This document shows positions 45,660-53,978 of a stretch of 64,000 nucleotides of DNA, piece after piece. This stretch comes from Chitinophagaceae bacterium. GTDB lineage: Bacteria > Bacteroidota > Bacteroidia > Chitinophagales > Chitinophagaceae. The notes below the pieces were generated by a model. That model saw nothing but the letters and a program-made list of their open reading frames with translations, was not told the origin of the DNA and did not search any database. Made by a program: the position numbers and the translations under genes. The stretch is from NCBI GenBank assembly GCA_004322425.1, contig SCVJ01000024.1:1-64000 (forward strand). Direction: 5' to 3'. Each line of letters starts with the position of its first letter. Within the stretch, counting starts at the first letter, position 1.

Positions 45660-46142
45660 TTACAAGCGCCGTATCATCCACATACTACAACCTGTATGTC
45701 CGCTATTTCCCATCGGACCATTTAAATATTCAAAACCAAACTTGGCATACATTTTTAAAGCGTCTTTCAGTTCCGGCATCGTTTCTAAATAAATTTTATT
45801 GTACTTCAATTCCTTTGCTGAAGCAATACATTTTTCAATCAGCATTCTTCCAATTCCAAGTCCTCTTGCTGTAGGTAATAAATACATCTTTACCAATTCG
45901 CAAATGTCGGATGGTAATCCTTCTGTTGGATAAATTCCTGCGCCACCAAGGATTACACCGTTTTGTTCAATTACAAAATAAGTGGATCGAATGGTTTCGA
46001 ATGTTTCAAATAAATGGTCTGTTCGAGGATCGAAGTAAACGGTATTGGGATGATTAGCGCCAAATTCTGCTAAAGTATCTCGTACAATTTTTGCTAAAAA
46101 GGGATTATCGCTTTGTTGAATATTTCTAACTAAAATGTTCAA
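45660..46142 (-). CDS. GNAT-family N-acetyltransferase
   Basis: This 160-residue GNAT protein has the acetyl-CoA loop LPTARGLGIGRMLIEKCI at about 108-125 and the C-terminal ALKMYAKFGFEYLNGPMGNSGH. The ending GHTGCSMWMIRRL resembles amino-acid-type acetyltransferases of Bacteroidota. The substrate is unknown. It starts 15 nt downstream of the fRMsr gene, same strand, so the two are probably in one transcript. Confidence 0.87.
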   Translation of the reverse strand: MNILVRNIQQSDNPFLAKIVRDTLAEFGANHPNTVYFDPRTDHLFETFETIRSTYFVIEQNGVILGGAGIYPTEGLPSDICELVKMYLLPTARGLGIGRMLIEKCIASAKELKYNKIYLETMPELKDALKMYAKFGFEYLNGPMGNSGHTGCSMWMIRRL

Positions 46143-46157
46143 TTTGCTTTTCTTAAA

Positions 46158-46631
46158 TTAAAAATGTAACATAGAAACTATTTGTTCAAGATATAATTGA
46201 TCGATTTCATCAAAGTGATTGAAGCTATCACTATCTACATCTAGCACGCCAACTACTTCATTGTTTTGCAAAATTGGGATTACAATTTCTGATTTGGATA
46301 AACTACTGCAAGCTATATGTCCGGGAAATTTTTCAACATCAGGGACAATGATTGTTTCTGCTTTTTCCCAACAAGCACCACAAACACCTCTTCCTTTTTT
46401 AATTCTCGTGCAAGCAACAGGGCCTTGAAAAGGTCCCAAAACAAGTTCGTTGTTTTTAACCAAATAAAAACCAACCCAAAACCAACCAAACTGTTCTTTT
46501 AATGCCGCAACAACATTTGCAAGATTGGCAATTAAATCAATTTCACCGTGAACTAATCCTTTAATCTGTGGCAAGAGTGATTGGTATTGTTCTTCTTTTG
46601 TTCCTAGTTTAATTTGTAAATCTTCTGCCAT
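46158..46631 (-). CDS. Free methionine-(R)-sulfoxide reductase (GAF-type)
   Basis: This 157-residue protein is a single GAF domain with the fRMsr cysteine pattern: C74 in VACTRI, C84 and C87 in GVCGACW, and C108 in HIACSSLSKSEIVIPI. These enzymes reduce free Met-R-O using thioredoxin and protect against oxidative damage. The motif spacing fits a catalytic member rather than a sensory GAF. It lies between sucC and the GNAT gene on the minus strand. Confidence 0.9.
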   Translation of the reverse strand: MAEDLQIKLGTKEEQYQSLLPQIKGLVHGEIDLIANLANVVAALKEQFGWFWVGFYLVKNNELVLGPFQGPVACTRIKKGRGVCGACWEKAETIIVPDVEKFPGHIACSSLSKSEIVIPILQNNEVVGVLDVDSDSFNHFDEIDQLYLEQIVSMLHF

Positions 46632-46669
46632 AAAAAATAAGTGTTGAGAAGAAATAAAAATTTTTAAGA

Positions 46670-47881
46670 TTAAGCTACTGCTCGTTTTACTAATTCAGCA
46701 GCTTCGCTCAACAAAATAGCGCTTTGTACTTTTAGTCCACTTTCATCAATCAATTTTTTAGCTTCAGTTGCATTCGTTCCTTGCAAGCGAACAATAATAG
46801 GCACTTGAATATTACCCATATTTTTATAAGCGTCGATCACACCTTGTGCCACGCGATCGCAACGAACAATTCCACCAAAAATATTTATCAAAATTGCTTT
46901 TACAGCAGGATCTTTTAATATGATTTTGAATCCAGCTTCTACTGTTTGTGCATTAGCTGTACCTCCAACATCTAAAAAATTGGCAGGTTCGCCACCACTT
47001 AATTTAATCATATCCATAGTAGCCATCGCCAATCCAGCACCATTCACCATACATCCCACATTTCCATCTAATTTCACAAAGTTTAAATTAAACTTTCCGG
47101 CTTCCACTTCTGTTGGATCTTCTTCGCTAATGTCTCTTTGATTTGCAATTTCTGGATGGCGCATTAATGCATTATCATCCAAACTCATCTTACAATCTAC
47201 AGCTATAATTTTATCATCGGCAGCTTTGAAAAGTGGATTAATTTCCAACATGCCGCAATCAATATTTATGTATGCTTTATAAAGATTGGTGACGAATTGC
47301 ACACAATTTTTAAATGCCAGTCCGCTCAATCCTAAATTGAACGCTATTTTACGAGCTTGAAAAGGAAGCAATTCACCGGAAGGATTAATCCATTCTTTAA
47401 AAATTTTATCGGGAGTATTGTGGGCTACATCTTCAATATTCATTCCACCTTCGGTGCTATACATAATGACATTAACTCCTTTGCTGCGATCTAATAAAAT
47501 AGAGAGGTAAAATTCTTTGCGTTCACTAACTCCGTCATAATACATGTCCTGCGCCACTAAAACTTTGGATACAAATTTCCCGGCAGGTCCTGTTTGAATT
47601 GTAACTAAAGTGCCACCAAGAATTTTCTCACCAAAGTTTTTAATTTCTTCGGCCGATTTTGCCACTTTTACACCATTAATTCCTGTTTCCTTGATGGTTC
47701 CTTTGCCTCTTCCGCCAGCATGTATTTGAGCTTTTATTACAGCAAACGGGCTGCCAAATTTTGTTTTAATTTGACTGTAAGCTTCTTCAACTTCCGCCAC
47801 AGTACTACAAGCAAACCCTTCTTGAACAGGAACATTGAATTTTTTTAAGATTTCTTTGGCTTGATATTCATGAAGATTCAT
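46670..47881 (-). CDS. sucC: Succinate-CoA ligase (ADP-forming) subunit beta
   Basis: This ATP-grasp subunit of succinyl-CoA synthetase makes ATP or GTP from succinyl-CoA in the TCA cycle. It begins MNLHEYQAKEILKKFNVPVQ, the family N-terminus. The frame is open 60 nt further upstream, but the start at 47881 gives that canonical end (about 403 aa). AGGRGKGTIKETG binds nucleotide, ANFLDVGGTANA lies near the succinate/phosphate site, and NIFGGIVRCD is also conserved. The alpha subunit (sucD) is not adjacent. Confidence 0.95.
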   Translation of the reverse strand: MNLHEYQAKEILKKFNVPVQEGFACSTVAEVEEAYSQIKTKFGSPFAVIKAQIHAGGRGKGTIKETGINGVKVAKSAEEIKNFGEKILGGTLVTIQTGPAGKFVSKVLVAQDMYYDGVSERKEFYLSILLDRSKGVNVIMYSTEGGMNIEDVAHNTPDKIFKEWINPSGELLPFQARKIAFNLGLSGLAFKNCVQFVTNLYKAYINIDCGMLEINPLFKAADDKIIAVDCKMSLDDNALMRHPEIANQRDISEEDPTEVEAGKFNLNFVKLDGNVGCMVNGAGLAMATMDMIKLSGGEPANFLDVGGTANAQTVEAGFKIILKDPAVKAILINIFGGIVRCDRVAQGVIDAYKNMGNIQVPIIVRLQGTNATEAKKLIDESGLKVQSAILLSEAAELVKRAVA

Positions 47882-47992
47882 CCGGTGAAAATTTGCGGCG
47901 AAGATAGTTGTTCTTTGAAAATATTTTTTGATTGATTTCAATTAATTATTCGGCATTTATTTATACTGAATTCAAATTGCTATCTTCAAAAT

Positions 47993-48808
47993 ATGGTTCG
48001 ATTCTATGTTGCAGTATTTTGTATTCATTTGTTGGCGTGCAATACTGTTAAAAAAATTGAAATGCCGGTGAGAGCATCAACTCTTAGCGGTACAGATTTT
48101 TATAAAAAGGTAGTTTCAATGAACTGGCAACAAAGAGATTCCGTTGCAGTAAAAGAAATTTTTGCAGGAAATATGCCATCTTTTTTAGCGAAGTTCGAAA
48201 GAGTAAAAATAGAAATCAAGGATTCGATTTCAGGAAAAATAATAAATGCTTACATTTTTGTATCTATTGATTATTTATGCATTGGAACCGATGAAGATTG
48301 GGCTCGAGTTCCATTAACACCTATGTCGGCACAACAAATAGCTGATCGGTTTCATTGCTTTTTACCTACGAAGAAAATTGTGGATGAAATTTATAAAAGT
48401 GCTACTGTAAAATTGTCTCCCATTCCTATGTACGCTTTTCGTGATAGTTCAATAACCATGTGGCAACATCATTTAATGATTGAAGGTCAGCGCAAAACTA
48501 GAAAGGGTTTGATTGCAGGGGTTAAAAAAGATATAATATTGACAGATCGACTTGAACAAAATTCCAAACCAAATCGAGTTGCAATTTATGGTTGGCATAA
48601 ATTGGACGGGAAGCCCATTCAACCTGTCTATACCGGCCATGTAAATTGGTATGTAGATTACAGCCACGGTGTTCGATTGATTTATAATAAAGTTTTAATT
48701 AACAATCAATGGATACATTACGAAGATGTTTTAAATGATAAGGCGCTTCGCAAATTTTTATGCGATGAAGTGCTTTGCAATTGTTTCCGATATTCCTTTA
48801 AAAGCTAA
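47993..48808 (+). CDS. Conserved lipoprotein of unknown function
   Basis: This 271-residue protein has a lipoprotein signal (VAVFCIHLLAC, Cys 16). Strongly patterned segments are DYLCIGTDEDWARVPLTPMS, FHCFLPTKKIVDEIY, MWQHHLMIEGQRK, YGWHKLDGKPIQPVY and HVNWYVDYSHGVR. The density of His, Trp and Asp suggests an enzyme, but I know no established activity. I recall similar uncharacterised proteins in other Bacteroidota. It is a single gene upstream of punA, divergent from sucC. Confidence 0.75.
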   Translation: MVRFYVAVFCIHLLACNTVKKIEMPVRASTLSGTDFYKKVVSMNWQQRDSVAVKEIFAGNMPSFLAKFERVKIEIKDSISGKIINAYIFVSIDYLCIGTDEDWARVPLTPMSAQQIADRFHCFLPTKKIVDEIYKSATVKLSPIPMYAFRDSSITMWQHHLMIEGQRKTRKGLIAGVKKDIILTDRLEQNSKPNRVAIYGWHKLDGKPIQPVYTGHVNWYVDYSHGVRLIYNKVLINNQWIHYEDVLNDKALRKFLCDEVLCNCFRYSFKS

Positions 48809-48812
48809 GAGC

Positions 48813-48820
48813 TATATTTG
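48813..48820 (+). promoter_or_regulatory. Promoter -7 element of punA
   Basis: TATATTTG matches TAnnTTTG and lies 21 nt upstream of the ATG at 48842. An in-frame upstream ATG (48818) lies inside this element and so is unlikely to be used. The -33 match is weak. Confidence 0.55.
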
Positions 48821-48841
48821 TTCCTTATAATTTCAATTTTT

Positions 48842-49666
48842 ATGAGCAGTGATATTTTGAAAAAATTAAATGAAGCGGTAACTTTTTTAAAGAAAGACAA
48901 CTCCAATAATCCAACAGTTGGCATTGTTTTGGGTAGCGGGTTAGGAAAATTTGCAGAAGATATTGAAGTAGAAAAGGAAATAGCGTATAAAGACATTCCT
49001 CATTTTCCTGTTTCTACAGTAGAAGGGCATCAGGGAAAAATAATTTTTGGAAATTTAGCAGGAAAAAAAGTAGTGTGTTTATCCGGTAGGTTTCACTATT
49101 ACGAAGGTTATTCTGCTCAAGAAATTGTGTTTCCTATAAGGGTAATGGGAATGTTAGGCATCAAAACGTTGTTACTTTCAAACGCAGCTGGAGGAGTGAA
49201 TGCCAATTTTAAAGTTGGCGATATTATGTTAATCAATGATCATATTTCAATTGATATGGTTAATCCACTAATAGGGAAAAATATTAATGAGCTCGGTCCT
49301 CGTTTTCCCGATATGAGCGATCCTTATAAAAGAGAATTGTTACTGCAAGCAAAAGAGATTGCTAAAAAATTAAAGATTGACGTAAAAGAAGGAGTTTATT
49401 TTGGTGTAACCGGACCTAGTTATGAAACTCGGGCCGAATATAAAATGGTTCAAGTAATGGGTGGCGATGCTGTTGGAATGAGTACTGTACAAGAATGCAT
49501 TGCAGCCAACCACATGGGTATTTCTGTTTTTGCAGCCAGTGTAATTACAGATATGGGAATTCGCGAAGAAGATAACATTATTACACACGAGGAAGTTTTA
49601 CAATATGCAGCTGAAGCAGAACCAAAATTGGCCAGTATTTTTAAAGAATTGATTGCAATTCTTTAA
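48842..49666 (+). CDS. punA: Purine-nucleoside phosphorylase
   Basis: This 274-residue trimeric-type PNP phosphorolyses inosine and guanosine. The phosphate-binding loop is GIVLGSGLGKFAED, with SGRFHYYEGY, LLSNAAGGVNANF, YFGVTGPSYETRAE and GMSTVQECIAANHMG. The start at 48842 is preferred because 48818 lies inside the promoter element. It is a purine salvage enzyme without a nearby partner gene. Confidence 0.94.
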   Translation: MSSDILKKLNEAVTFLKKDNSNNPTVGIVLGSGLGKFAEDIEVEKEIAYKDIPHFPVSTVEGHQGKIIFGNLAGKKVVCLSGRFHYYEGYSAQEIVFPIRVMGMLGIKTLLLSNAAGGVNANFKVGDIMLINDHISIDMVNPLIGKNINELGPRFPDMSDPYKRELLLQAKEIAKKLKIDVKEGVYFGVTGPSYETRAEYKMVQVMGGDAVGMSTVQECIAANHMGISVFAASVITDMGIREEDNIITHEEVLQYAAEAEPKLASIFKELIAIL

Positions 49667-49720
49667 CGATTCACACACATCTCATTAATTAGATTTGCAG
49701 CACTAAAATTTGCAAAGAAT

Positions 49721-51781
49721 TTGTCAATAAGAATTCACACATATTTATTACTCTCATTTTTAATAACTGCTTTTTTTGCAACAGCGCAAGAGCGGCCAAT
49801 GAATATGCCCAAGTCCGGAGGAGCGATGCCCAGTTCTATTCCGGGAATCAATCAAATAAGTGGCCTTCAAAAATCATTTAGTGGAGGAGGGCAAGGTACC
49901 GATAGCTTAGCTCGTAGAGATAAGTTTGAAGATTCTCTGACTATTTCTTTCCAACTATTATCTTCATTACAAAGTCATAAACTAGATTCAACTATTTCCG
50001 ATTTTACGAAACGATTCCCAATTCCTGCTGATCATATTTTTTTAGGAAATATTGGAACAGCAACGAGGTCAATGTTATTTTCAACCGAAAAAAACATTGG
50101 TTGGAATCATGGCTTTCATGCTTTTGATGTGTATCGATGGAAACCAGAAGAAGTTAGATTTTTCAACACAACAAGACCGTATACAGAGTTAGCATATTTT
50201 TTAGGTGGAAGAACAGAGCAGCTTATTGAAACTCAGCACACTCAAAATATTAAACCCAATTGGAATATTTTGTTTCAATATCGATTAATTAATTCTCCCG
50301 GAACATTTAAAAATCAAAAAACCAACCACAATAATTATCTTGTTTCGTCTTGGTTTCAATCAGCGAATAAGCGGTACAATAATTATTTTATTATTCTTTC
50401 AAATAAAATTCAATCGGAAGAAAATGGAGGGATAAAAAACGACAAGGATTATCTTAATGATCCTATTTACTCGCAAGATCGTTTTAATATTCCTACGCAA
50501 TTGGGAGGGAATAATTATTTTACGCGTAATTTTTTCAACAACACAATTAATACAGGTAATAAATATGCGGATGCTTCTTTTATGGTACGTCAACAATATG
50601 ATTTCGGCAAAAAGGATTCTTTAGTTAGTGACTCAACAGTTATCCCACTTTTTTATCCACGTCTAAGATTTGAATACAGTTTCAATTATAATAAATATCA
50701 GTTTGAATTCATGGATAACAATGCTGATTCATTGTATTATAAAAAAAACTATGGATTTAGTATTCAATCGGCATGGGACACCGTTCTTAAAAAAGATACT
50801 TGGAAAGAAGTGGTGAATGAATTTTCAATTTATCAATTCCCCGACGCTAAAAATTTATTACAATTCATAAAAGCGGGCATCCGAATTCAAAATCTTCAAG
50901 GAAGTTTTTCAACTAGTTCTCCCTCATTCTATAATCTCGCATTACTTGGAGCCTATCAAAATGTAACTAAAAATAAAAAGTGGGATTTGGAAGCTAGTGG
51001 GATGTTCTATTTAAATGGGTTTAATTCTGGCGATTATACAACCTCTGTTAATTTAAAAAAGTTTTCGGGAAAGCAAGCAGCATACGTTGAACTTGGATTT
51101 AGTAACAGTAATCGTTCCCCTTCTTTTTTATTTGACAGAAGAAGTAGTTTTTATTTAGATGGATTAAAAGAGTTTAAAAAAGAAAATGATGTTCAATTGT
51201 CAGCTTCTTTTTTTATTCCGAAATATAATTTCAAATTGTCGGGCAATTATTTTTTAATTAGTAATTATCTTTATTACACTACTTTTTACAAACTGCAACA
51301 AGAAGCTACTCTGTTTCATCTTATTCGAATTACTGCGGAAAAGAAATTTAAAATTGGGAAAAATTGGGTTTGGTATGCTGATGTAACTGTACAACAAAAA
51401 TCATTGCAATCACCCATCAATGTTCCTTTACTATTTATCAGGAATAGATTTGGGTATGATGGAAATTTGGGATTCAAAAATTTGAACATTTCAATTGGCC
51501 TCGAATCTCGTTACCATTCAGCTTACAAAGCGTATAGCTATTCTCCATTGGTGGGGAAATTCTTTTTTCAAGATAGTGTTACAATAAATAATATTCCAGA
51601 TTTAGCGGCTTTTGTACATTTTCGAATTAGAAGTTTTAGGGCATTTTTGCGGGCCGAAAATCTCCATACTTTGGATCCTAAAGGCAACTTTAAATTTACC
51701 AACAACAGCTTGGCTGCTGCTGGATATCCTTATCCGGGAATGGTAATTCGTTTGGGCATTTATTGGAGTTTTGTTAACTGA
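49721..51781 (+). CDS. Putative porin (Porin_10-like outer-membrane protein)
   Basis: This 686-residue protein has a signal peptide (HTYLLLSFLITAFFATAQ). A Ser/Gly/Pro-rich linker is followed by many amphipathic beta strands from residue about 110 to the C-terminus, ending LGIYWSFVN as outer-membrane barrels do. Segments such as RPYTELAYFLGGRTEQ and NWNILFQYRLINSPGTFKNQ match what I recall of the Bacteroidota putative porin family PF14121. The start codon is TTG at 49721. Substrate specificity cannot be told. Confidence 0.78.
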   Translation: MSIRIHTYLLLSFLITAFFATAQERPMNMPKSGGAMPSSIPGINQISGLQKSFSGGGQGTDSLARRDKFEDSLTISFQLLSSLQSHKLDSTISDFTKRFPIPADHIFLGNIGTATRSMLFSTEKNIGWNHGFHAFDVYRWKPEEVRFFNTTRPYTELAYFLGGRTEQLIETQHTQNIKPNWNILFQYRLINSPGTFKNQKTNHNNYLVSSWFQSANKRYNNYFIILSNKIQSEENGGIKNDKDYLNDPIYSQDRFNIPTQLGGNNYFTRNFFNNTINTGNKYADASFMVRQQYDFGKKDSLVSDSTVIPLFYPRLRFEYSFNYNKYQFEFMDNNADSLYYKKNYGFSIQSAWDTVLKKDTWKEVVNEFSIYQFPDAKNLLQFIKAGIRIQNLQGSFSTSSPSFYNLALLGAYQNVTKNKKWDLEASGMFYLNGFNSGDYTTSVNLKKFSGKQAAYVELGFSNSNRSPSFLFDRRSSFYLDGLKEFKKENDVQLSASFFIPKYNFKLSGNYFLISNYLYYTTFYKLQQEATLFHLIRITAEKKFKIGKNWVWYADVTVQQKSLQSPINVPLLFIRNRFGYDGNLGFKNLNISIGLESRYHSAYKAYSYSPLVGKFFFQDSVTINNIPDLAAFVHFRIRSFRAFLRAENLHTLDPKGNFKFTNNSLAAAGYPYPGMVIRLGIYWSFVN

Positions 51782-51858
51782 TTCACAATTCTATTTAAAG
51801 GGGGAAGAAATTTTGGATAAAAAATTAGCGTTTGAATTTTAGATTGTAGCTTTGTGCT

Positions 51859-52245
51859 GTGAAAAAAGGAATTGCTTCCATATTTCTTGTATTCTATTTT
51901 GCTGCTACTTGTGGCATAGTAATTAATCTGCATTATTGCATGGACCGTATTGATTCGGTTCAACTGGGTTCTGTAAAATCTGAATTTTGTAGTGCTTGTG
52001 GTATGCATATGGATGAAGCAATGGATTGCTGCCAAAATGAAGTAAAGGTTATTAAACTTCAGATTGATCATCAAGTGAAAAGTTTGCAATACTCATTTCA
52101 TGAAACTAAGTATGCGAATGATTTTTTTGCAAAAATCAATTCAAGAGTTCCAGAAAAATATAATTCTGCACAAAATTTTATAGCACATTCTCCACCGCTG
52201 AATAAACACGATGTTTATTTGTTGAATTGCGTTTTTAGGCTATAG
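51859..52245 (+). CDS. HYC_CC_PP-type small Cys-rich protein
   Basis: This 128-residue exported protein starts at GTG with a signal segment (GIASIFLVFYFAATCGIVI). It shows HYC at 25-27, CSACGMHMDEAMDCC at about 44-58, and PP late in the chain. This is the pattern of the Bacteroidota HYC_CC_PP family, commonly found beside heavy-metal genes. Six Cys and several His suggest metal binding. A TAGCTTTG element (51847-51854) lies just upstream, so the mRNA may start at or near the GTG. HMA-domain genes follow on the same strand. Confidence 0.7.
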   Translation: MKKGIASIFLVFYFAATCGIVINLHYCMDRIDSVQLGSVKSEFCSACGMHMDEAMDCCQNEVKVIKLQIDHQVKSLQYSFHETKYANDFFAKINSRVPEKYNSAQNFIAHSPPLNKHDVYLLNCVFRL

Positions 52246-52345
52246 TATTTCCATCTGCCACTTTCATAAAGTGCGATTAAGTTAATCCTCGAATAATTTC
52301 GGGAGATTGTGTATTCTTTATTATTTCAAAATAAAAATTAAGTAT

Positions 52346-52867
52346 ATGAAATCAATTAAATTAATGACTGCTATTTTAATGGCATGTTGTTTTTCTGTAA
52401 CCGCTTTTGCACAACAAGCAAAAAAAGAAAGTTTTAAAGTTTGGGGCAATTGCGAAATGTGTAAATCAAAGATTGAAAAGGCGTCAAAAAATGCAGGCGC
52501 TTCTTATGCTGTTTGGGATGTAGATTCAAAGCAGCTAACCGTTAAATATGATGCCACTTCATCAAGTGCTGCTAAAATTCAGCAAGCCATCGCATTAGCT
52601 GGTTACGATACACCAACAGATAAGGCTACAACCGAAGCATATAACAAGCTACACTCATGTTGCAAGTATGACAGAGAAGTTGAAAAAAAATCTTGTTGCG
52701 ACAATGATAAATGTGGTAAAGAAGCAAACTGTTGTGCAAACATGGCTTCTTGTAAAGACAAAGAATGTTGTACCAATACAAACGACGGAAATAAAATGAG
52801 TTGCTGTAAAGAAGGAAAGTGCAACAAGGAAGGACACAGCGGTAAAGATTGTTGTAAGAAATCATAA
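52346..52867 (+). CDS. Exported HMA-domain protein with Cys-rich tail
   Basis: This 173-residue protein has a signal peptide (MTAILMACCFSVTAFAQ). A heavy-metal-associated domain spans about 28-95, with C36-EM-C39 in WGNCEMCKSKI as the metal site. The last about 70 residues carry 15 cysteines, including six CC pairs separated by Lys/Asn/Asp. This metallothionein-like tail is unusual. The start at 52346 gives a clean signal peptide; the frame is open 39 nt further upstream. It likely binds Cu(I) or another soft metal in the periplasm. It precedes a second HMA gene by 11 nt. Confidence 0.85.
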   Translation: MKSIKLMTAILMACCFSVTAFAQQAKKESFKVWGNCEMCKSKIEKASKNAGASYAVWDVDSKQLTVKYDATSSSAAKIQQAIALAGYDTPTDKATTEAYNKLHSCCKYDREVEKKSCCDNDKCGKEANCCANMASCKDKECCTNTNDGNKMSCCKEGKCNKEGHSGKDCCKKS

Positions 52868-52878
52868 AACAGATAGTT

Positions 52879-53424
52879 ATGAAAAATTTTATTATTATTT
52901 TATTTTTACTAGTTACTGTGCTAAACTCGGAAGGGCAGTTTTCAAAAGCTACTTTACAAGCCAGTGGATTGACTTGTTCAATGTGTTCCAAAGCCGTTAA
53001 AGTAGCATTGGAAAAAGTTGATTTTGTGAAAAGCGTTAGCGTAAATATAAAAGCCCAAGAATATATTCTGAATTTTAATCCGTCTAGTAATGTAGAGTTT
53101 GATAAATTAAAAGACGCTGTGGTTGACGCAGGATTTTCCGTTGCTTCACTCAAAGTAGAAGGAGTTTCACAAAATCTAAAAGTGGAAAAAGATAGTCACG
53201 AAAAGATTGACGGTAAAATCTTTCATTTTCTTAACGGAAGTGGGAAACAGATTCAGGGAGCCGTAACTTTTAAAATTGTTGACAAAGGGTTTCTTTCCGA
53301 CAAAGAGTTTAAAAAAATTAGCACGACTTCTAATATGGCATGCGTGCAAACCGGAAAGTCATCTACTTGTTGTGAAAAAGCAGGAGTGAGCGGAAACACT
53401 CGAATTTATCATGTAGTTATTTAA
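52879..53424 (+). CDS. Exported HMA-domain protein
   Basis: This 181-residue protein has a signal peptide (MKNFIIILFLLVTVLNSEGQ). An HMA domain at about 22-95 shows GLTCSMC (C33, C36), and a C-terminal domain of about 85 residues follows with MACVQTGKSSTCCEKAG. It would bind a soft metal ion in the periplasm or at the outer membrane, perhaps exchanging it with the upstream Cys-rich HMA protein. A hairpin terminator follows the stop codon. Confidence 0.85.
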   Translation: MKNFIIILFLLVTVLNSEGQFSKATLQASGLTCSMCSKAVKVALEKVDFVKSVSVNIKAQEYILNFNPSSNVEFDKLKDAVVDAGFSVASLKVEGVSQNLKVEKDSHEKIDGKIFHFLNGSGKQIQGAVTFKIVDKGFLSDKEFKKISTTSNMACVQTGKSSTCCEKAGVSGNTRIYHVVI

Positions 53425-53430
53425 AAAATT

Positions 53431-53459
53431 ACTTCTCCGTAAAGGCGGAGAAGTTTTAT
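53431..53459 (+). terminator. Hairpin terminator between the HMA gene and the TlpA gene
   Basis: ACTTCTCCG (53431-53439) and CGGAGAAGT (53446-53454) form a perfect 9-bp stem, followed by TTTATTATTTT. It lies 6 nt after the HMA stop and 14 nt before the TlpA ATG, so part of the transcripts probably end here. Confidence 0.7.
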
Positions 53460-53468
53460 TATTTTGTT

Positions 53469-53975
53469 ATGAAGAAAATTAAACTATTAATTTTAATAAT
53501 TGTTCTCGGATCTATAACACAACAGATTCAATCACAATCTGCGTTTGCGAATATCAGTGATCCTTCTTTGGATTTCACATTAGTGTCGTTGCAAGGAGAT
53601 TCAATCCGACTTTCTTCTATGAAAGGGAAAGTATTTCTTTTAGATTTTTGGGCTTCATGGTGTATTCCTTGCAGAGCTTCTAACAGACAATTGGTTAATC
53701 TCTATAATCATTATAAAGAAAAAGGATTTGAAATCTTGGGAGTTTCGTTGGATGAAAACATAAAGGATTGGAAAAGAGCAATTATAAAAGATAAAATTTC
53801 TTGGCTACAAGTAATTGATACAAATGGCTGGGATGCTGTTGCTGCATTAAAATGGAATATTGAAGCTATCCCGTCTTCATTTTTAATTGATCAACTTGGA
53901 AATGTAGTAGCCATTAATCCTGATAAAGAAAAATTAGAAAGTATAGTTAGGACATTAACGAATCTTAAAAAGTAA
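53469..53975 (+). CDS. TlpA-like periplasmic thioredoxin
   Basis: This 168-residue protein has a signal peptide (IKLLILIIVLGSITQQIQSQ) and a single thioredoxin fold with the active site WASWC65-IP-C68. It follows LVSLQGDSIRLSSMKGKVFLL. It is probably a thiol reductant for the Cys-rich neighbours or for cytochrome maturation. It lies 44 nt after the HMA gene across a hairpin and 3 nt before the next gene. Confidence 0.87.
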   Translation: MKKIKLLILIIVLGSITQQIQSQSAFANISDPSLDFTLVSLQGDSIRLSSMKGKVFLLDFWASWCIPCRASNRQLVNLYNHYKEKGFEILGVSLDENIKDWKRAIIKDKISWLQVIDTNGWDAVAALKWNIEAIPSSFLIDQLGNVVAINPDKEKLESIVRTLTNLKK

Positions 53976-53978
53976 TTT

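Noticed and set aside
52259-52273. CACTTT-CAT-AAAGTG inverted repeat after the HYC gene
   Set aside because: Short arms with a 3-nt loop and no T tract; could be chance in AT-rich DNA, not enough to call an operator or terminator.
52626-53153. 175-codon open frame on the minus strand across the HMA genes
   Set aside because: A shadow of the two Cys-rich plus-strand genes; composition is an artefact of their Cys/Lys codons.
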